NCBI RefSeq assembly: GCF_000482705.1
Contig: NZ_AXWO01000013.1
Location: forward strand, 1-64,000
Source: Glycomyces arizonensis DSM 44726
GTDB lineage: Bacteria > Actinomycetota > Actinomycetes > Mycobacteriales > Micromonosporaceae
DNA length: 64,000 nucleotides
Direction: 5' to 3'
The notes under the pieces were generated by a model, which had not been told where the DNA came from, did not search any database, and saw only the letters and a list, made by a program, of their open reading frames with translations. This document shows, in pieces, positions 35,498-46,095 of this stretch. Numbering within the stretch: position 1 is the first letter of the stretch; each line of letters opens with the position of its first letter. The position numbers and the translations under genes are program-made.

Positions 35498-36136
35498 ATG
35501 GGAGCCGTACCCGAGGTCGGCGTGCTCGCCCTGCAAGGCGACGTCGTCGACCACATGCGCGCGATCGAGGCCGCGGGCGCCCGCGCGGTGCCCGTCCGCC
35601 GCGAATCCGAGCTCGACTCGGTCGACGGCCTGGTCATCCCCGGCGGCGAGTCGACGACCATGAGCAAGCTGCTGACCGTCTTCGACCTGTTCGATCCCCT
35701 CCGGAAGCGCCTGGACGCCGGGATGCCCGCGTTCGGGTCCTGCGCCGGGATGATCATGCTCGCCGGCGAGGTGCTCGACGGCCGAGCCGACCAGCGCTCC
35801 TTCGGCACCATACCGATGACGGTGCGCCGCAACGCCTTCGGACGGCAAGTCGACTCGTTCGAAGCCCCGATCGAACTGGAGGGCATGGCGGGCGGGCCCT
35901 TCCACGGCGTGTTCATCCGAGCGCCGTGGGTCGAGCGGGTCGGCGAGGGTGTCCAGGTCCTGGGCCGCGTCAGCAGCGGGGACGGATCGCCCGACGAGGC
36001 GGGCGGTAGGATCGTCGCCGTACGTGCGGGCGCCTGCATGGCCACCTCCTTCCACCCGGAGGTGACGCCGGACGCGCGGGTGCACCAGTACTTCGTGGAC
36101 ATGGTCCGGCGCGCCGTCGCCGGAGCGGTGGAGTAG
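35498..36136 (+). CDS. pdxT: Pyridoxal 5'-phosphate synthase glutaminase subunit PdxT
   Basis: A 212-aa class I glutamine amidotransferase supplying ammonia to Pdx[21 protein letters not shown], the [13 protein letters not shown] oxyanion region, [10 protein letters not shown] with the nucleophilic Cys, and FHPEVTPD with the catalytic His-x-Glu are all present. AAGGAG precedes the ATG. yebC follows after 21 bp. Confidence 0.95.
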   Translation: MGAVPEVGVLALQGDVVDHMRAIEAAGARAVPVRRESELDSVDGLVIPGGESTTMSKLLTVFDLFDPLRKRLDAGMPAFGSCAGMIMLAGEVLDGRADQRSFGTIPMTVRRNAFGRQVDSFEAPIELEGMAGGPFHGVFIRAPWVERVGEGVQVLGRVSSGDGSPDEAGGRIVAVRAGACMATSFHPEVTPDARVHQYFVDMVRRAVAGAVE

Positions 36137-36157
36137 AACGACAAGGGGAACGCCGGG

Positions 36158-36916
36158 ATGAGTGGCCACTCCAAGTGGGCGACGACCAAGCACAAGAAGG
36201 CCGCGATCGACGCCAAGCGCGGCAAGATCTTCGCGAAGCTGATCAAGAACATCGAAGTCGCGGCCCGCACCGGCGGCCCCGACCCCGCGGGCAACCCCAC
36301 GCTCTACGACGCCATCCAGAAGGCCAAGAAGAGCTCGGTGCCCAACGACAACATCGACCGGGCCGTCAAGCGCGGCGGCGGGCTCGACGGCGCGGGCGTC
36401 AACTACGAGACGCTCATGTACGAGGGCTACGCGCCCGGCGGCGTCGCGGTCCTCATCGAGTGCCTCACCGACAACAAGAACCGCGCCGCCTCCGAGGTCC
36501 GCGTCGCCCTGACCCGCAACGGCGGGGCGCTGGGCGAGGCCGGAAGCGTCGGCTACCTGTTCTCCCGCAAGGGCGTCATCATCGTGCCCGCCGCCGACGG
36601 GCTGAGCGAGGACGACCTCCTCATGGCCGTCCTCGACGCGGGCGCCGAGGAGGTCAACGACCTCGGCGAGAGCGGCTTCGAGGTCCTGTGCGAGCCGACC
36701 GACCTGGTGGCGGTGCGCACCGCGCTCCAGGAGGCCGGGATCGACTACGACTCCGCCGAGGCCGGTTTCCAGCCCTCCACGAGCGTCCCGGTCGACGCCG
36801 AGGGCGCCCGCAAGGTGTTCCGCGTCGTCGACGCGCTCGAGGACTCCGACGAGGTCCAGAACGTCTACACCAACGTCGACGTCTCCGACGAGGTCCTCGC
36901 CGAACTCGACGCCTAG
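36158..36916 (+). CDS. yebC: YebC/PmpR-family transcription or translation factor
   Basis: A 252-aa protein of the TACO1/YebC family ([28 protein letters not shown] is diagnostic). Family members act as DNA-binding regulators or help ribosomes through polyproline stretches. It lies between pdxT and ruvC, the usual actinobacterial setting, although three extra genes intervene here before ruvC. Confidence 0.95.
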   Translation: MSGHSKWATTKHKKAAIDAKRGKIFAKLIKNIEVAARTGGPDPAGNPTLYDAIQKAKKSSVPNDNIDRAVKRGGGLDGAGVNYETLMYEGYAPGGVAVLIECLTDNKNRAASEVRVALTRNGGALGEAGSVGYLFSRKGVIIVPAADGLSEDDLLMAVLDAGAEEVNDLGESGFEVLCEPTDLVAVRTALQEAGIDYDSAEAGFQPSTSVPVDAEGARKVFRVVDALEDSDEVQNVYTNVDVSDEVLAELDA

Positions 36917-36951
36917 GGCTTAAGGGCTCCGGCCGCGGGTACGTCTGCCCG

Positions 36952-37596
36952 ATGATCGAAGAGACGATGATGGTCCCGGCCGGGCCGGTGGAGCTCGAAG
37001 GCGAGCTGCGCGTGCCGGACGACGCGGCGGGCGTGGTCGTGTTCGCCCACGGCAGCGGCAGCGGCCGCCACAGTGAGCGCAACCGCTTCGTCGCCCGGTC
37101 ACTGCACGAGGCCGGGCTTGGGACGCTCCTGTTCGACCTGCTCACGCGCGAAGAGTCCGACGACCGGGCCAAGGTCTTCGACGTCGACCTCCTGGCCGAG
37201 CGGCTCGTCGAGGTCACCAACTGGCTTCAGAACCGGCCCGGCCCGGAGAACGAGTGGGTCGGCTACTTCGGGGCCAGCACCGGCGCGGCCGCCGCGCTGC
37301 GGGCCGCCACCGCCCCCGGCGTGGAGGTGCGCGCCGTCGTCTCCCGCGGGGGACGGCCCGACCTGGCCGCCGATGACCTGCCGAACGTCAGGACGCCGAC
37401 GCTGTTGATCGTCGGCGAGCGCGACGAGGACGTGCTGCGCCTGAACTACGACGCGCAGCGCCGCCTCGGCGGCCCGAGTCGCGTGACGATCGTCCCGGGC
37501 GCGACGCACCTGTTCGAGGAGCCGGGCGCCCTGGAGTCCGTCGCCGAACTCGCCCAAGACTGGTTCAACGAGCACCTGGGCGGCGTCACACCTTGA
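36952..37596 (+). CDS. Alpha/beta hydrolase, dienelactone hydrolase-like
   Basis: A 214-aa alpha/beta hydrolase. [18 protein letters not shown] is the oxyanion region, [13 protein letters not shown] contains the nucleophilic Ser, IVGERDEDV carries the acid, and [11 protein letters not shown] the catalytic His. Similar hydrolases often accompany phosphoribosyltransferases of unknown function, and here the convergent next gene encodes a PRTase fusion. The two 3' ends overlap by 11 bp. Substrate unknown. Confidence 0.87.
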   Translation: MIEETMMVPAGPVELEGELRVPDDAAGVVVFAHGSGSGRHSERNRFVARSLHEAGLGTLLFDLLTREESDDRAKVFDVDLLAERLVEVTNWLQNRPGPENEWVGYFGASTGAAAALRAATAPGVEVRAVVSRGGRPDLAADDLPNVRTPTLLIVGERDEDVLRLNYDAQRRLGGPSRVTIVPGATHLFEEPGALESVAELAQDWFNEHLGGVTP

Positions 37597-39616
37597 ACGG
37601 GTAGGTCTCGGGCGCCTCGTCCCGCTCCCAGTGCGGGGTGCGCTCCAGCGGTTCGAGCGCGCGCGTCTCGTCGATGTGGATGACCGCGTCGAACTGCTCG
37701 GCGGGCCTGGCCGGGAAGTAGTGGCTCAGCCGCTCGGTCTCGGGCCGGTAGACCACGCCGATGGCCCGTTCGAGCCGGTCCTCGCTCAGCACCTCGGCGG
37801 CCCGATGAGCGGTGTCGAACCTGACCAGGAACTCCTTCTGGCCGACCTGGTGGAACAGCTCCTCGACGCTGCCGCCCAGCCCCGGCCGCACCCGCTTGCG
37901 CAGCGCGGGCCCGCCCCAGTCGTCGGCGGCGGTCACCGTGCCGGTGTAGGTGGTGAACCCGACCGAGCGGCTCTCGCCTGGATGGCGCTCGCGCACCAGC
38001 TGCCCGACGTTGACCTCGCCGCGCTCGGCCGAGTCGGTGGCGCGCGCGTCGCCGAGGTGGGAGTTGTGCGCCCACACCACGATCTTCGCGGGCTCGCCGC
38101 GCCGCTCGCTCAAGTGCCCGGCGAGCGCGTCGAGCGTGTCGACCATGTGGGTGTCGCGCAGGTTCCACGAGTCGACGGAGCCGCCGAACATGGACCGGTA
38201 GTACTCCTCGGCGGCCCGGACGGTGTGCGCGTTGCGCTCGGCGTAGAACCGCTCGTCCTCGGCCAGCAAACCGTCCCGCTTCGCCGCCTCCACGCCGCGC
38301 CGCTGGAGCTCCAGCAGCTGCTCGGTGACCTCCTGCTCGCACCGCTCCCCGGCGCCGAACGCGGCCGCGTACCCGTAGGCCTGGCCGTCGTCCCCGCCGC
38401 CCCGGTGGTCGAGGCACGCGTAGCGCTCCCTGGCCCGAGCGGCCGCGTCCGGGTCGACGCGCTCCAGGTAGGCGATCACCTCGTGGATCGAGCGGTAGAG
38501 GCTGTAGAGGTCCAGGCCGTAGAAGCCGGTCCGCTCCTGCGGCTCGCGCCGGTCGTTGCTCACGCGCAGCCACTCGGCGAACCGCACCACGGCCGTGTTG
38601 CGCCACATCCACGTGGGGAAGCGCTCGAATCCGAGCAGCGCCTCCTCGGCGCTGCGGTCCCCGCCGTGGCCGCGCACGTACCGGTTCACCCGGTAGGCGT
38701 CGGGCCAGTCGGCCTCCACCGCCACGGCGCGGAAGCCGCGCTCCTCGATGAGCCGCCGCGTCAAGCGCTCGCGGGCGGAGTAGAACTCCTCGCTGCCGTG
38801 CGAGGCCTCGCCCAGCAGCACGAAGCGGGCGTCGCCCACCAGGTCCAGCCAGGTGTCGTCGTCGGGCAGGCCGTCGGCCACCGGCCGGGCCTCGGCGCGG
38901 ACGATCGCCACCGCCGAGCCGGCATCAGGTGGATCTGCGCGGGGCGGATCGGCCGCCTCCTCGGAGTCCGGCCCGTTCGCGGACGCCAGCAGTTCCTCGA
39001 CCTCGGCGTCGCTCGTCTGGCCGAACTCGCGGTAGGACTGGCCCACCGCGCTGAACGGCTCGGGGTTCGTCGCGCACACCATCTCGTCGACCATGCCGCC
39101 CAGCTCCCGGCACGTGGCGGCCGATCCCGTGGGCACGGCCACGACGATGCCCGCCGGGCCGAGGCTGCGCACCGCCCGGATCGCGGCCCGCATCGTCGAG
39201 CCGGTGGCCAGGCCGTCGTCGACGAGCAGCACCGTCCTGCCCGACACGTCCGGCGGGGGCCTCTCGCCCCGGTAGGCCCGCTCGCGGCGGCGCAGCTCCT
39301 CGCCCTCGCGCTCGGCGACCCGGTCGATCGTCGCCCGGTCGACGCCGCTGAGGCGCACCACCTCGTCGTTGAGGACCTCGACGCCACCCGAGGCGATGGC
39401 GCCCATCGCCAGCTCCTCGTGGCCGGGGACGCCGAGCTTGCGGACGGTGAACACGTCCAGCGGGGCCCTGAGCGCCCGCGCCACCTCGTAGGCCACCGGC
39501 ACACCGCCCCGCGGCAGTCCGAGGACCAGCGTGTCGGAGCGGCCCCGGTAGGGGTCGAGCAGCGCGGCCAGCGCATGGCCGGCGTCGCCTCGATCGCGGA
39601 AGACCACGTTCGGCAT
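37586..39616 (-). CDS. Phosphoribosyltransferase-erythromycin esterase fusion
   Basis: A 676-aa two-domain protein. Residues 1-210 are a type I PRTase with the PRPP-binding motif [13 protein letters not shown] and [15 protein letters not shown]. After an acidic linker, residues 265-676 form an erythromycin-esterase-like domain ([27 protein letters not shown] and [13 protein letters not shown], with putative metal or catalytic His/Glu residues). ATG 39616 is chosen because the region upstream is low-complexity. Such proteins are common in soil bacteria and are not established as macrolide resistance determinants. Function unknown. Confidence 0.88.
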   Translation of the reverse strand: MPNVVFRDRGDAGHALAALLDPYRGRSDTLVLGLPRGGVPVAYEVARALRAPLDVFTVRKLGVPGHEELAMGAIASGGVEVLNDEVVRLSGVDRATIDRVAEREGEELRRRERAYRGERPPPDVSGRTVLLVDDGLATGSTMRAAIRAVRSLGPAGIVVAVPTGSAATCRELGGMVDEMVCATNPEPFSAVGQSYREFGQTSDAEVEELLASANGPDSEEAADPPRADPPDAGSAVAIVRAEARPVADGLPDDDTWLDLVGDARFVLLGEASHGSEEFYSARERLTRRLIEERGFRAVAVEADWPDAYRVNRYVRGHGGDRSAEEALLGFERFPTWMWRNTAVVRFAEWLRVSNDRREPQERTGFYGLDLYSLYRSIHEVIAYLERVDPDAAARARERYACLDHRGGGDDGQAYGYAAAFGAGERCEQEVTEQLLELQRRGVEAAKRDGLLAEDERFYAERNAHTVRAAEEYYRSMFGGSVDSWNLRDTHMVDTLDALAGHLSERRGEPAKIVVWAHNSHLGDARATDSAERGEVNVGQLVRERHPGESRSVGFTTYTGTVTAADDWGGPALRKRVRPGLGGSVEELFHQVGQKEFLVRFDTAHRAAEVLSEDRLERAIGVVYRPETERLSHYFPARPAEQFDAVIHIDETRALEPLERTPHWERDEAPETYPFKV

Positions 39617-39669
39617 GCCGGGGAGATGCCCGCCGGCCGGCCCGGTTAAACGGCCCGGTCCAACCACGA

Positions 39670-39694
39670 CGGGCGGCCCCGCCGGAGCCGCCCG
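39670..39694 (-). terminator. Hairpin downstream of the MFS gene
   Basis: An 8-bp stem (CGGGCGGC and complement) with a 9-nt loop lies just after the MFS stop on the minus strand. It probably ends that transcript before the PRTase-esterase gene. Confidence 0.5.
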
Positions 39695-39709
39695 CCGCCA
39701 CTTCCTCGC

Positions 39710-40963
39710 TTACGCGGCGAGGACCGGTTGCCTGCGGTAGATGCGGATCGTGGCGAGGACCGCGATGGTGGTGCCGATGCCGTAGACGATGATGCCGCCG
39801 GTCATGTTCGCCAGGGTCACGCCGCCCATCGTGGCCAGGGCCGGCATCGCGCCGCCCGCGGCCATCTGCAGGCAGCCCATGAACGCCGAGGCCGTCCCGG
39901 CCACCTTCGGCTCCTGCGAGGACATGGCCGCCGCCCCGAGGTTCGGGAAGACGACGCCGCAGCCGAACATCATGATCGCGATGCCGCTCGGCACGGTCAC
40001 CAGGTTGTCGACCCCGGCCAGCTGCACGCCGGTGAGCAGCGCGACGCCGGTCAGCGAGCACGTCAGGCCGATCACCATGCGGCGGTGCGTCTCGACGCGG
40101 TCGATCATGAACAGGTTGACCTGGTTGCCCGCCAGCAGTGACAGCGTCCCGATGGCGAAGATCGCCGAGTACGCTCCCGCCGAGGCGCCCATCTCGTTCT
40201 GCGAGATGAAGCTGAAGGTCGAGACGTACGTGAACAGCATCGAGAAGTTCAGGCACACCGCCAGGACCGGGGCGATGAAGTACTTGTCGCGCACCAGGCG
40301 GCCCAGCGTCGCCGCGAACTCGCGGGCCTCGAGCGTCTGGCGCTGGTCGGCCGGCAGGCTCTCGGGCAGGTAGCGCCACACCAGGACCGTCGCCAGCGCC
40401 GACATGACCGCCATGAACACGAACACGGCCGTCCAAGGGGCCACGATGATGAGCTGCGCCCCGATGATCGGGCCCAGCATCGGCGCGAGCATCGTGATGA
40501 ACATCATCTTGGAGGTGAACCGGGTCATGTCGTCGCCCTGGAAGTGGTCGCGGATGATCGCCCGGGCGATCACCATCCCCGCCGCACCGGACAGGCCCTG
40601 GATGAAGCGGATGGCGATCAGCTGGTCGGCGTTGGTGGCCACCGTGCACAGCAGCGCCGTCAGGGTGAACGCGCCCATGCCGATCAGGAGCGGGACGCGG
40701 CGGCCGAACCGGTCCGACAGCGGGCCGAGGACGGCCTGCCCGAGCGCCAGACCCACCATCATGGACGTCAGGGTCAGCTGGATGTGCTTCTCGGTCGAGC
40801 CCAGCGACTCGGCCATGTCGGGGAAGGCGGGAAGGTACAGGTCGGTGGCGAGTGGCGCGGTCGCGGTGAGCGCGCCGAGCACGAACACCATCATCGCGAT
40901 GAAACGGCGGGGATAGCCGTCGTGAGCAGCGGTCGGATTGAGCGCAGCGGCAGACACAGGCAT
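39710..40963 (-). CDS. Bcr/CflA-type MFS drug exporter
   Basis: A 417-aa major facilitator with 12 helices. The motif A-like loop [14 protein letters not shown] lies between helices 2 and 3, and [13 protein letters not shown] in helix 1 is the Bcr/CflA signature. Homologues export bicyclomycin, chloramphenicol or related small molecules. The actual substrate is unknown. ATG 40963 has only a weak RBS. It faces away from ruvC. Confidence 0.9.
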   Translation of the reverse strand: MPVSAAALNPTAAHDGYPRRFIAMMVFVLGALTATAPLATDLYLPAFPDMAESLGSTEKHIQLTLTSMMVGLALGQAVLGPLSDRFGRRVPLLIGMGAFTLTALLCTVATNADQLIAIRFIQGLSGAAGMVIARAIIRDHFQGDDMTRFTSKMMFITMLAPMLGPIIGAQLIIVAPWTAVFVFMAVMSALATVLVWRYLPESLPADQRQTLEAREFAATLGRLVRDKYFIAPVLAVCLNFSMLFTYVSTFSFISQNEMGASAGAYSAIFAIGTLSLLAGNQVNLFMIDRVETHRRMVIGLTCSLTGVALLTGVQLAGVDNLVTVPSGIAIMMFGCGVVFPNLGAAAMSSQEPKVAGTASAFMGCLQMAAGGAMPALATMGGVTLANMTGGIIVYGIGTTIAVLATIRIYRRQPVLAA

Positions 40964-41187
40964 CTCACAAAGAACGTCTTGGCAGAGAACAGGATGGGGG
41001 GAGGGCCGGCTTGCTGCGGTTCGCAAGTGTCGCCGTGAGTACGTCGTCGTCGGCTCCGGGCCCATACGAACGTAACCCCCGCCTAGCCGCCCGGCAAGTG
41101 GTTTATGGGCCATGCCACGGGCGTCGCGGAACACACCTGTCACCCCGCCCGGATAAGCTGGCGCGAACGACAGAACGGAGGGGCGAG

Positions 41188-41742
41188 TTGCGCGTCATGG
41201 GGATCGACCCGGGGCTGACCCGCTGCGGCGTCGGCGTCGTCGAAGGACGGCCCGGAGCGCCGGGCCGCATGATCGCGGTCGACGTCGTCCGCACCGATCC
41301 CGAAGCGCCCCTTGCCGACCGGCTCCTCGCCCTCGACGAGGGCCTGCGCCGCCACATCGAGGAGCACGAACCGGAGGCCGTCGCCGTCGAGCGGGTCTTC
41401 AGCCAGCACAACGTCGCCAGCGTCATCGGCACCGCCCAGGCCTCCGGCATCGCCCTCCTCGCCGCCGCCAGGGCCGGACTCCCCACCGCCACCTACACCC
41501 CCTCGGAGGCCAAGGCCGCCATCTGCGGCAACGGCACCGCCGACAAGCGCCAGGTGACCGCCATGGTCACAAGAGTGCTGCGCCTGAGCGAGGCGCCGAG
41601 GCCCGCCGACGCCGCCGACGCGCTCGCCATCGCCATCTGCCACCTTTGGAGGGGCGGCATGAAGGCCAGGATCGCCGCCGCCGCGAACCCGGAGCGGACC
41701 CGCGGTTCGCGCGCGCCGCACAGGAGGGGAGGACCGCGATGA
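41188..41742 (+). CDS. ruvC: Holliday junction endonuclease RuvC
   Basis: A 184-aa crossover junction resolvase. [16 protein letters not shown] carries the first catalytic Asp, VAVERVF the Glu, and [14 protein letters not shown] the C-terminal acidic pair. TTG 41188 is chosen for the GGAGG 6 bases upstream. Its TGA overlaps the ruvA ATG. A basic C-terminal tail follows the core. Confidence 0.95.
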   Translation: MRVMGIDPGLTRCGVGVVEGRPGAPGRMIAVDVVRTDPEAPLADRLLALDEGLRRHIEEHEPEAVAVERVFSQHNVASVIGTAQASGIALLAAARAGLPTATYTPSEAKAAICGNGTADKRQVTAMVTRVLRLSEAPRPADAADALAIAICHLWRGGMKARIAAAANPERTRGSRAPHRRGGPR

Positions 41743-42335
41743 TCGCCCAGCTGACCGGAACGGTCGCCGCCGTAGGGGAGTCCTACGCCGTCGTCGACGT
41801 CGGCGGCGTCGGGTACGCCGTGCACGCCGGAGCCCACACGCTCGCCAACCTGAAGGTCGGCTCCCAGGTCGTCCTCCACGTCTCCACGATCGTCCGCGAG
41901 GACTCGATCACCCTGTTCGGCTTCAACGGCCCCGCCGAGCGCGACCTGTTCGAGCTGCTCCAGACCGCGCAGAAGATCGGCCCGCGCATCGCCCGCGACG
42001 CCGTCGAGGCCCTGCGGCCCGACGTCATCCGCCAGGCCATCGCCACCGGCGACACCGCCACGCTCTCGCGGATCCCCGGCGTGGGCAAGAAGAGCGCCGA
42101 GCGGATCGTCCTCGACCTGGCCGACAAGATCGGCCCGGTCGACCTCGGCTCGCCGAAACAGGCCGGCCCCCGCCCCGGCGGCTGGCGTACCCAGGTCAGC
42201 CAGGGCCTCCAGGCGCTCGGCTGGTCGGCCAAGGACGCCGAGACCGCCATCGAGAAGCTCGACGCCGAGGGTGTCGACGGCGCGGACGTGCCCACGCTGC
42301 TGAAGCAAGCCATCCGACTGCTCGGGAAGCGATAG
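41739..42335 (+). CDS. ruvA: Holliday junction helicase subunit RuvA
   Basis: A 198-aa tetrameric junction-binding protein. The OB fold ([28 protein letters not shown]), the helix-hairpin-helix segments ([17 protein letters not shown]) and the C-terminal RuvB-binding UBA-like domain are all present. It overlaps ruvC by 4 bp and lies 3 bp from ruvB. Confidence 0.96.
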   Translation: MIAQLTGTVAAVGESYAVVDVGGVGYAVHAGAHTLANLKVGSQVVLHVSTIVREDSITLFGFNGPAERDLFELLQTAQKIGPRIARDAVEALRPDVIRQAIATGDTATLSRIPGVGKKSAERIVLDLADKIGPVDLGSPKQAGPRPGGWRTQVSQGLQALGWSAKDAETAIEKLDAEGVDGADVPTLLKQAIRLLGKR

Positions 42336-42338
42336 GCC

Positions 42339-43400
42339 ATGGACGACGAACCCGAATACACCCCCGAGGAGTGGGACGCCGCCCTCACCGCCGCCGAGGC
42401 CACCGAGCTCGACCGCCTCGCCGAGGCCGGCATCCGCCCCGGCAAGCTCGACGACGTCATCGGCCAGACCCGCGTCCGCGAGCAGATCGGCCTCCTCCTC
42501 GAAGGGGCCAGGCGCCGCGGCGCCACCCCCGACCACCTGCTGCTGTCCGGCCCGCCCGGCCTCGGCAAGACCACCCTGGCGATGATCGTCGCGGCCGAGC
42601 TCGGCGTGGGCCTGCGCCAGACCTCCGGCCCGGCCATCGAGCGCTCCGGCGACCTCGCCGCGATCCTCACCGGCCTCGCGAGAGGCGAAGTCCTGTTCAT
42701 CGACGAGATCCACCGCATGGCCCGCCCCGCCGAGGAGCTCCTCTACACCGCCATGGAGGACTTCCGCGTCGACGTCATCGTCGGCAAGGGCCCCGGCGCC
42801 ACCGCCATCCCGCTCGAACTCGAGCCGTTCACCCTCGTCGGCGCCACCACCCGCGCCGGGCTCCTCACCGGGCCGCTGCGCGACCGCTTCGGCTTCCTCG
42901 GCCAGCTCGAGTTCTACGGCGACGCCGAGCTCGAGGCCATCGTGAAGCGCTCGTCGGGAATCCTCGGCGTCGCGATCACCGACGAGGGCGCCGCCGAGAT
43001 CGCCTCCCGTTCCCGCGGCACGCCCCGCATCGCCAACCGGCTGCTGCGCCGCGTCCGCGACTTCGCGCAGGTCCGCGCCGACGGCACCATCACCACGCCG
43101 GTCGCCTCCGAAGCCCTCGCGCTCTACGACGTCGACGAGCTCGGCCTCGACCGCCTCGACCGGGCCGTCCTGGGCGCCCTGGTCAAGACGTTCGGCGGCG
43201 GCCCGGTGGGCCTCACCACCCTCGCGGTGGCCGTGGGGGAGCAGTCCGACACCGTCGAGGAGGTCAGCGAGCCCTACCTGGTCCGCGCCGGGCTCCTGGC
43301 CCGCACGCCGCGCGGGCGCGTGGCCACCGCCGCGGGGTGGCGCCACCTGGGCCTGGCCCCGCCCGCCACCGAAGGGCTGTTCGGGACCGGCGACGCGTAG
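42339..43400 (+). CDS. ruvB: Holliday junction branch-migration ATPase RuvB
   Basis: A 353-aa AAA+ motor. Walker [10 protein letters not shown], Walker B ...FIDEIHRM, sensor 1 ...VGATTRAG, the arginine finger region GPLRDRFGF and the C-terminal winged helix are present. Third gene of the overlapping ruvCAB unit. Confidence 0.97.
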   Translation: MDDEPEYTPEEWDAALTAAEATELDRLAEAGIRPGKLDDVIGQTRVREQIGLLLEGARRRGATPDHLLLSGPPGLGKTTLAMIVAAELGVGLRQTSGPAIERSGDLAAILTGLARGEVLFIDEIHRMARPAEELLYTAMEDFRVDVIVGKGPGATAIPLELEPFTLVGATTRAGLLTGPLRDRFGFLGQLEFYGDAELEAIVKRSSGILGVAITDEGAAEIASRSRGTPRIANRLLRRVRDFAQVRADGTITTPVASEALALYDVDELGLDRLDRAVLGALVKTFGGGPVGLTTLAVAVGEQSDTVEEVSEPYLVRAGLLARTPRGRVATAAGWRHLGLAPPATEGLFGTGDA

Positions 43401-43431
43401 GGTTGGAACCGCAAGCAGGAGCTCCGCTCCG

Positions 43432-43450
43432 CCCGTCCGGCACGGACGGG
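43432..43450 (+). terminator. Hairpin after ruvB
   Basis: An 8-bp stem (CCCGTCCG with complement) and a 3-nt loop lie in the 141-bp gap between ruvB and yajC. It may only partly terminate, since yajC/secDF usually follow in the same direction. Confidence 0.5.
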
Positions 43451-43541
43451 TCGAAAGGCGCGGGCGGCGCGAACCGGACGCCCGGGCGCGCGAGATAGAC
43501 TCCGCCCACGTCTCAAGTGACCACCAACGAAAGGCACCGCC

Positions 43542-43988
43542 GTGCTCTCAGCCGTAGACGTTCTCGCGCAGGATGACGCCGCCGGAGGCAGCAACCTGCT
43601 CTTCCTGATCATGATCGTCGGGTTCATCGTCCTGATGTACTTCGTCATGATCAGGCCCCAGAGGAAGCGCCAGCGCGAGCAGCAGAACATGCAGAACCAG
43701 GTCGAATCCGGCGCCCGCGTCATGACCATCGGCGGCCTGTACGGCACCGTGGTGGACTCCGACGAGGAGACCGTGACCCTTGAGGCCTCCGACGACGTCT
43801 TCCTGGTGTTCGCCCGCCAGGCCGTCGCCCGGGTCCTGCCCACCGAGGAGGAGGCCCCCGCCGAAGGCGAGACCGCCCCGATCGACGAGGACGAGGCCAC
43901 GCTCACCGACGAGGACCTCGAGAAGCTCCGCTCCACCGACGAGGGCGACGACAAGCACACCGGCAAGTCCGATCGCAAGGAGTACTAG
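43542..43988 (+). CDS. yajC: Preprotein translocase subunit YajC
   Basis: A 148-aa single-pass membrane protein. One N-terminal helix (LLFLIMIVGFIVLMYFVMI) is followed by the conserved RPQRKRQREQQNMQ and a GLYGTVVDSDEETVTLEASD beta segment, then a long acidic tail typical of actinobacterial members. It associates with SecDF in the Sec complex. GTG 43542 has an AAGG RBS. Confidence 0.93.
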   Translation: MLSAVDVLAQDDAAGGSNLLFLIMIVGFIVLMYFVMIRPQRKRQREQQNMQNQVESGARVMTIGGLYGTVVDSDEETVTLEASDDVFLVFARQAVARVLPTEEEAPAEGETAPIDEDEATLTDEDLEKLRSTDEGDDKHTGKSDRKEY

Positions 43989-44199
43989 AGGGGTCGGCGA
44001 CGCGAAGCTCCCGGCCCGCAGTCAGGCCGGACAAAGCCGTCGATCGCGGCCGTCTAGAATGAGCCGCGCCGACACTGCGTGTCCAAGGCCACTCCCTCCG
44101 GTCGGCGCCCGCCCTACCGGGCGGAGCCGCGGAGGCCGGCACCGCCGGACCGGGCTCTCCCTGCGCCCGCTCCGCACCAAGCGAGGAAGAGACTGACCA

Positions 44200-46086
44200 T
44201 TGCCGTCGAACATGGGTGCAACCACGGGCGCTGACCGCCCACGGAAGAAGATCCAGCGCAAGCGCCTGCCCGTCGCCCCCTATTTTGTCGCGCTGCTGGC
44301 CGTCGTGGGCATCCTCTGGGCCGCCGCCCTCGCGGGCTCAGGATGGAAGTTCCCGACGCCGAAACTCGGTCTCGACCTCCAGGGCGGCCTGTCGATGACG
44401 CTCACCGCCCTCCAGGAGGGCAGCGACGAGCCGCCGAGCGCCGACACGATGGAGCAGGCCCGCCAGATCATCGAGGGCCGCGTCAACTCCACCGGCGTCG
44501 CCGAGCCCGAGGTCTTCGTCGAAGGCAACGAGAACATCGTGGTCAACGTGGCCGGCGACGACATCAGCGAAGAGGCCCTCCGCGACGTCGGCGCCCCCGC
44601 CGAGCTGCGCTTCCGCATCGTCACCGACTCCGCCCCCGACTACTCGGCGCTCCAGGACGCGATGGCCGAGGAGGCCCCCGAAGGGGAGACCACCCCCGAA
44701 GCCGAGTCCACCGAGAGCGAGGCGCCCGCCGAAGGCGGCGAGGAGTCCTCCGCGGCGGCCACCGACGAGCCCACGGGCGAGTCCACCACCGCCGAGTCCA
44801 CCGAGACGCAGTCGGCCGAGGACGAGACCACCGGCTCCCCGCAGGTCGCCACCGCCGACGAGGACATCACCGTCGAGGACGTGTGGGCCAAGGTCGGCGA
44901 GCAGGCCGCCTCGCTCGCCCAGAGCCTGACCGCCGCCCCGACCGACGAGGCCTCCATCGCCGCCCTCGCGCCGTTCGGGGAGCTCACCGGCGACGAGGTC
45001 AACGTCCTGCCCCCCAACGTGCAGTTCTACGTCCCCTCGATCACCTGCGAGCAGCTCGGCGACCGTCCGCCGAACGCGGTCCAGGACCCCGACGCCGCGG
45101 TCGTCGCCTGCTCCGAACCCGAGCCGGTCTCCGAGGACGAGCCCGACATGAAGTTCTCCACCAAGTACCTGCTCGAGCCCGCCACCGTGCTCGGCTCGGA
45201 CGTCTCCAAGGCCGACGTCGGCAACGACCAGGCCAATCTCAACAACTTCGTCGTCAACGTGCAGTTCACCGCCGACGGCGCCGACAGGTGGGGGGCCCTC
45301 ACCAGCGAGAACGTCGGCCAGCAGGTCGCCATCGTCCTCGACAACGACGTGGTGAGCGCGCCGAACATCCAGGAGGCGTCGACCAACTCCACCCGGATCT
45401 CCGGCGACTTCACCGCCACCGAGGCCAACCAGCTGGCCGACCAGCTCAACTTCGGCTCCCTGCCGACCACGTTCGAGGTCCAGACCCTCAACGAGGTCAC
45501 CGCGACCCTCGGCGTCGAGCAGCTCCAGGCGGGCATGATCGCCGCGGCCGTCGGCCTCGGCCTGGTCTTCCTCTACTGCATGCTGTACTACCGCCTGCTC
45601 GGCTTCGTCGTGCTCGGCAGCCTCGTCGTCTCCACGGTGATCCTGTATCCGACCATCGCGCTCCTGGGCTCGCAGATCGGCATGACGCTGACCCTCGCGG
45701 GCATCGCGGGCTTCGTGGTCGCCATCGGCATCACCGCCGACTCGTTCGTGGTGTACTTCGAACGCATCAAGGAGGAGATGGCCGGAGGCAGATCGCCGCG
45801 CTCGGCCATCCCCCGGGCCTGGGTGCGCGCCCGGCGGACCATCATCTCCGCCAGCGCCGTCTCGATGATCTCCGCGGTCGTCCTGTACTTCCTGGCGATC
45901 GGCCCCGTCCGGGCGTTCGCCTTCGCGCTCGGCCTGTCCACGCTCGTGGACGTCCTGGTGGTGTTCGTGTTCACCCACCCGATCGCCGAATGGCTGGCCC
46001 GCGGCCGGGTCCTCAGCAACGTCCACCTGTCCGGGCTCCACACGAAGACGGTCCCGGCCCCCGGCAAAGCGGCCTCGCGCGGCTAA
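44200..46086 (+). CDS. secD: Preprotein translocase subunit SecD
   Basis: A 628-aa RND-type protein driving late stages of Sec export with the proton motive force. One N-terminal helix, a large periplasmic P1 domain beginning GLDLQGGLSMTL, and five C-terminal helices with the GFVVAIGITADSFVVYFERIKEE motif. The P1 region carries a Glu/Ser/Thr/Ala-rich insertion at about residues 155-215, a low-complexity linker seen in many actinobacteria. The TTG at 44200 is chosen, with ATG 44212 as alternative. A 211-bp gap separates it from yajC. Confidence 0.94.
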   Translation: MPSNMGATTGADRPRKKIQRKRLPVAPYFVALLAVVGILWAAALAGSGWKFPTPKLGLDLQGGLSMTLTALQEGSDEPPSADTMEQARQIIEGRVNSTGVAEPEVFVEGNENIVVNVAGDDISEEALRDVGAPAELRFRIVTDSAPDYSALQDAMAEEAPEGETTPEAESTESEAPAEGGEESSAAATDEPTGESTTAESTETQSAEDETTGSPQVATADEDITVEDVWAKVGEQAASLAQSLTAAPTDEASIAALAPFGELTGDEVNVLPPNVQFYVPSITCEQLGDRPPNAVQDPDAAVVACSEPEPVSEDEPDMKFSTKYLLEPATVLGSDVSKADVGNDQANLNNFVVNVQFTADGADRWGALTSENVGQQVAIVLDNDVVSAPNIQEASTNSTRISGDFTATEANQLADQLNFGSLPTTFEVQTLNEVTATLGVEQLQAGMIAAAVGLGLVFLYCMLYYRLLGFVVLGSLVVSTVILYPTIALLGSQIGMTLTLAGIAGFVVAIGITADSFVVYFERIKEEMAGGRSPRSAIPRAWVRARRTIISASAVSMISAVVLYFLAIGPVRAFAFALGLSTLVDVLVVFVFTHPIAEWLARGRVLSNVHLSGLHTKTVPAPGKAASRG

Positions 46087-46095
46087 GGAGCACCG

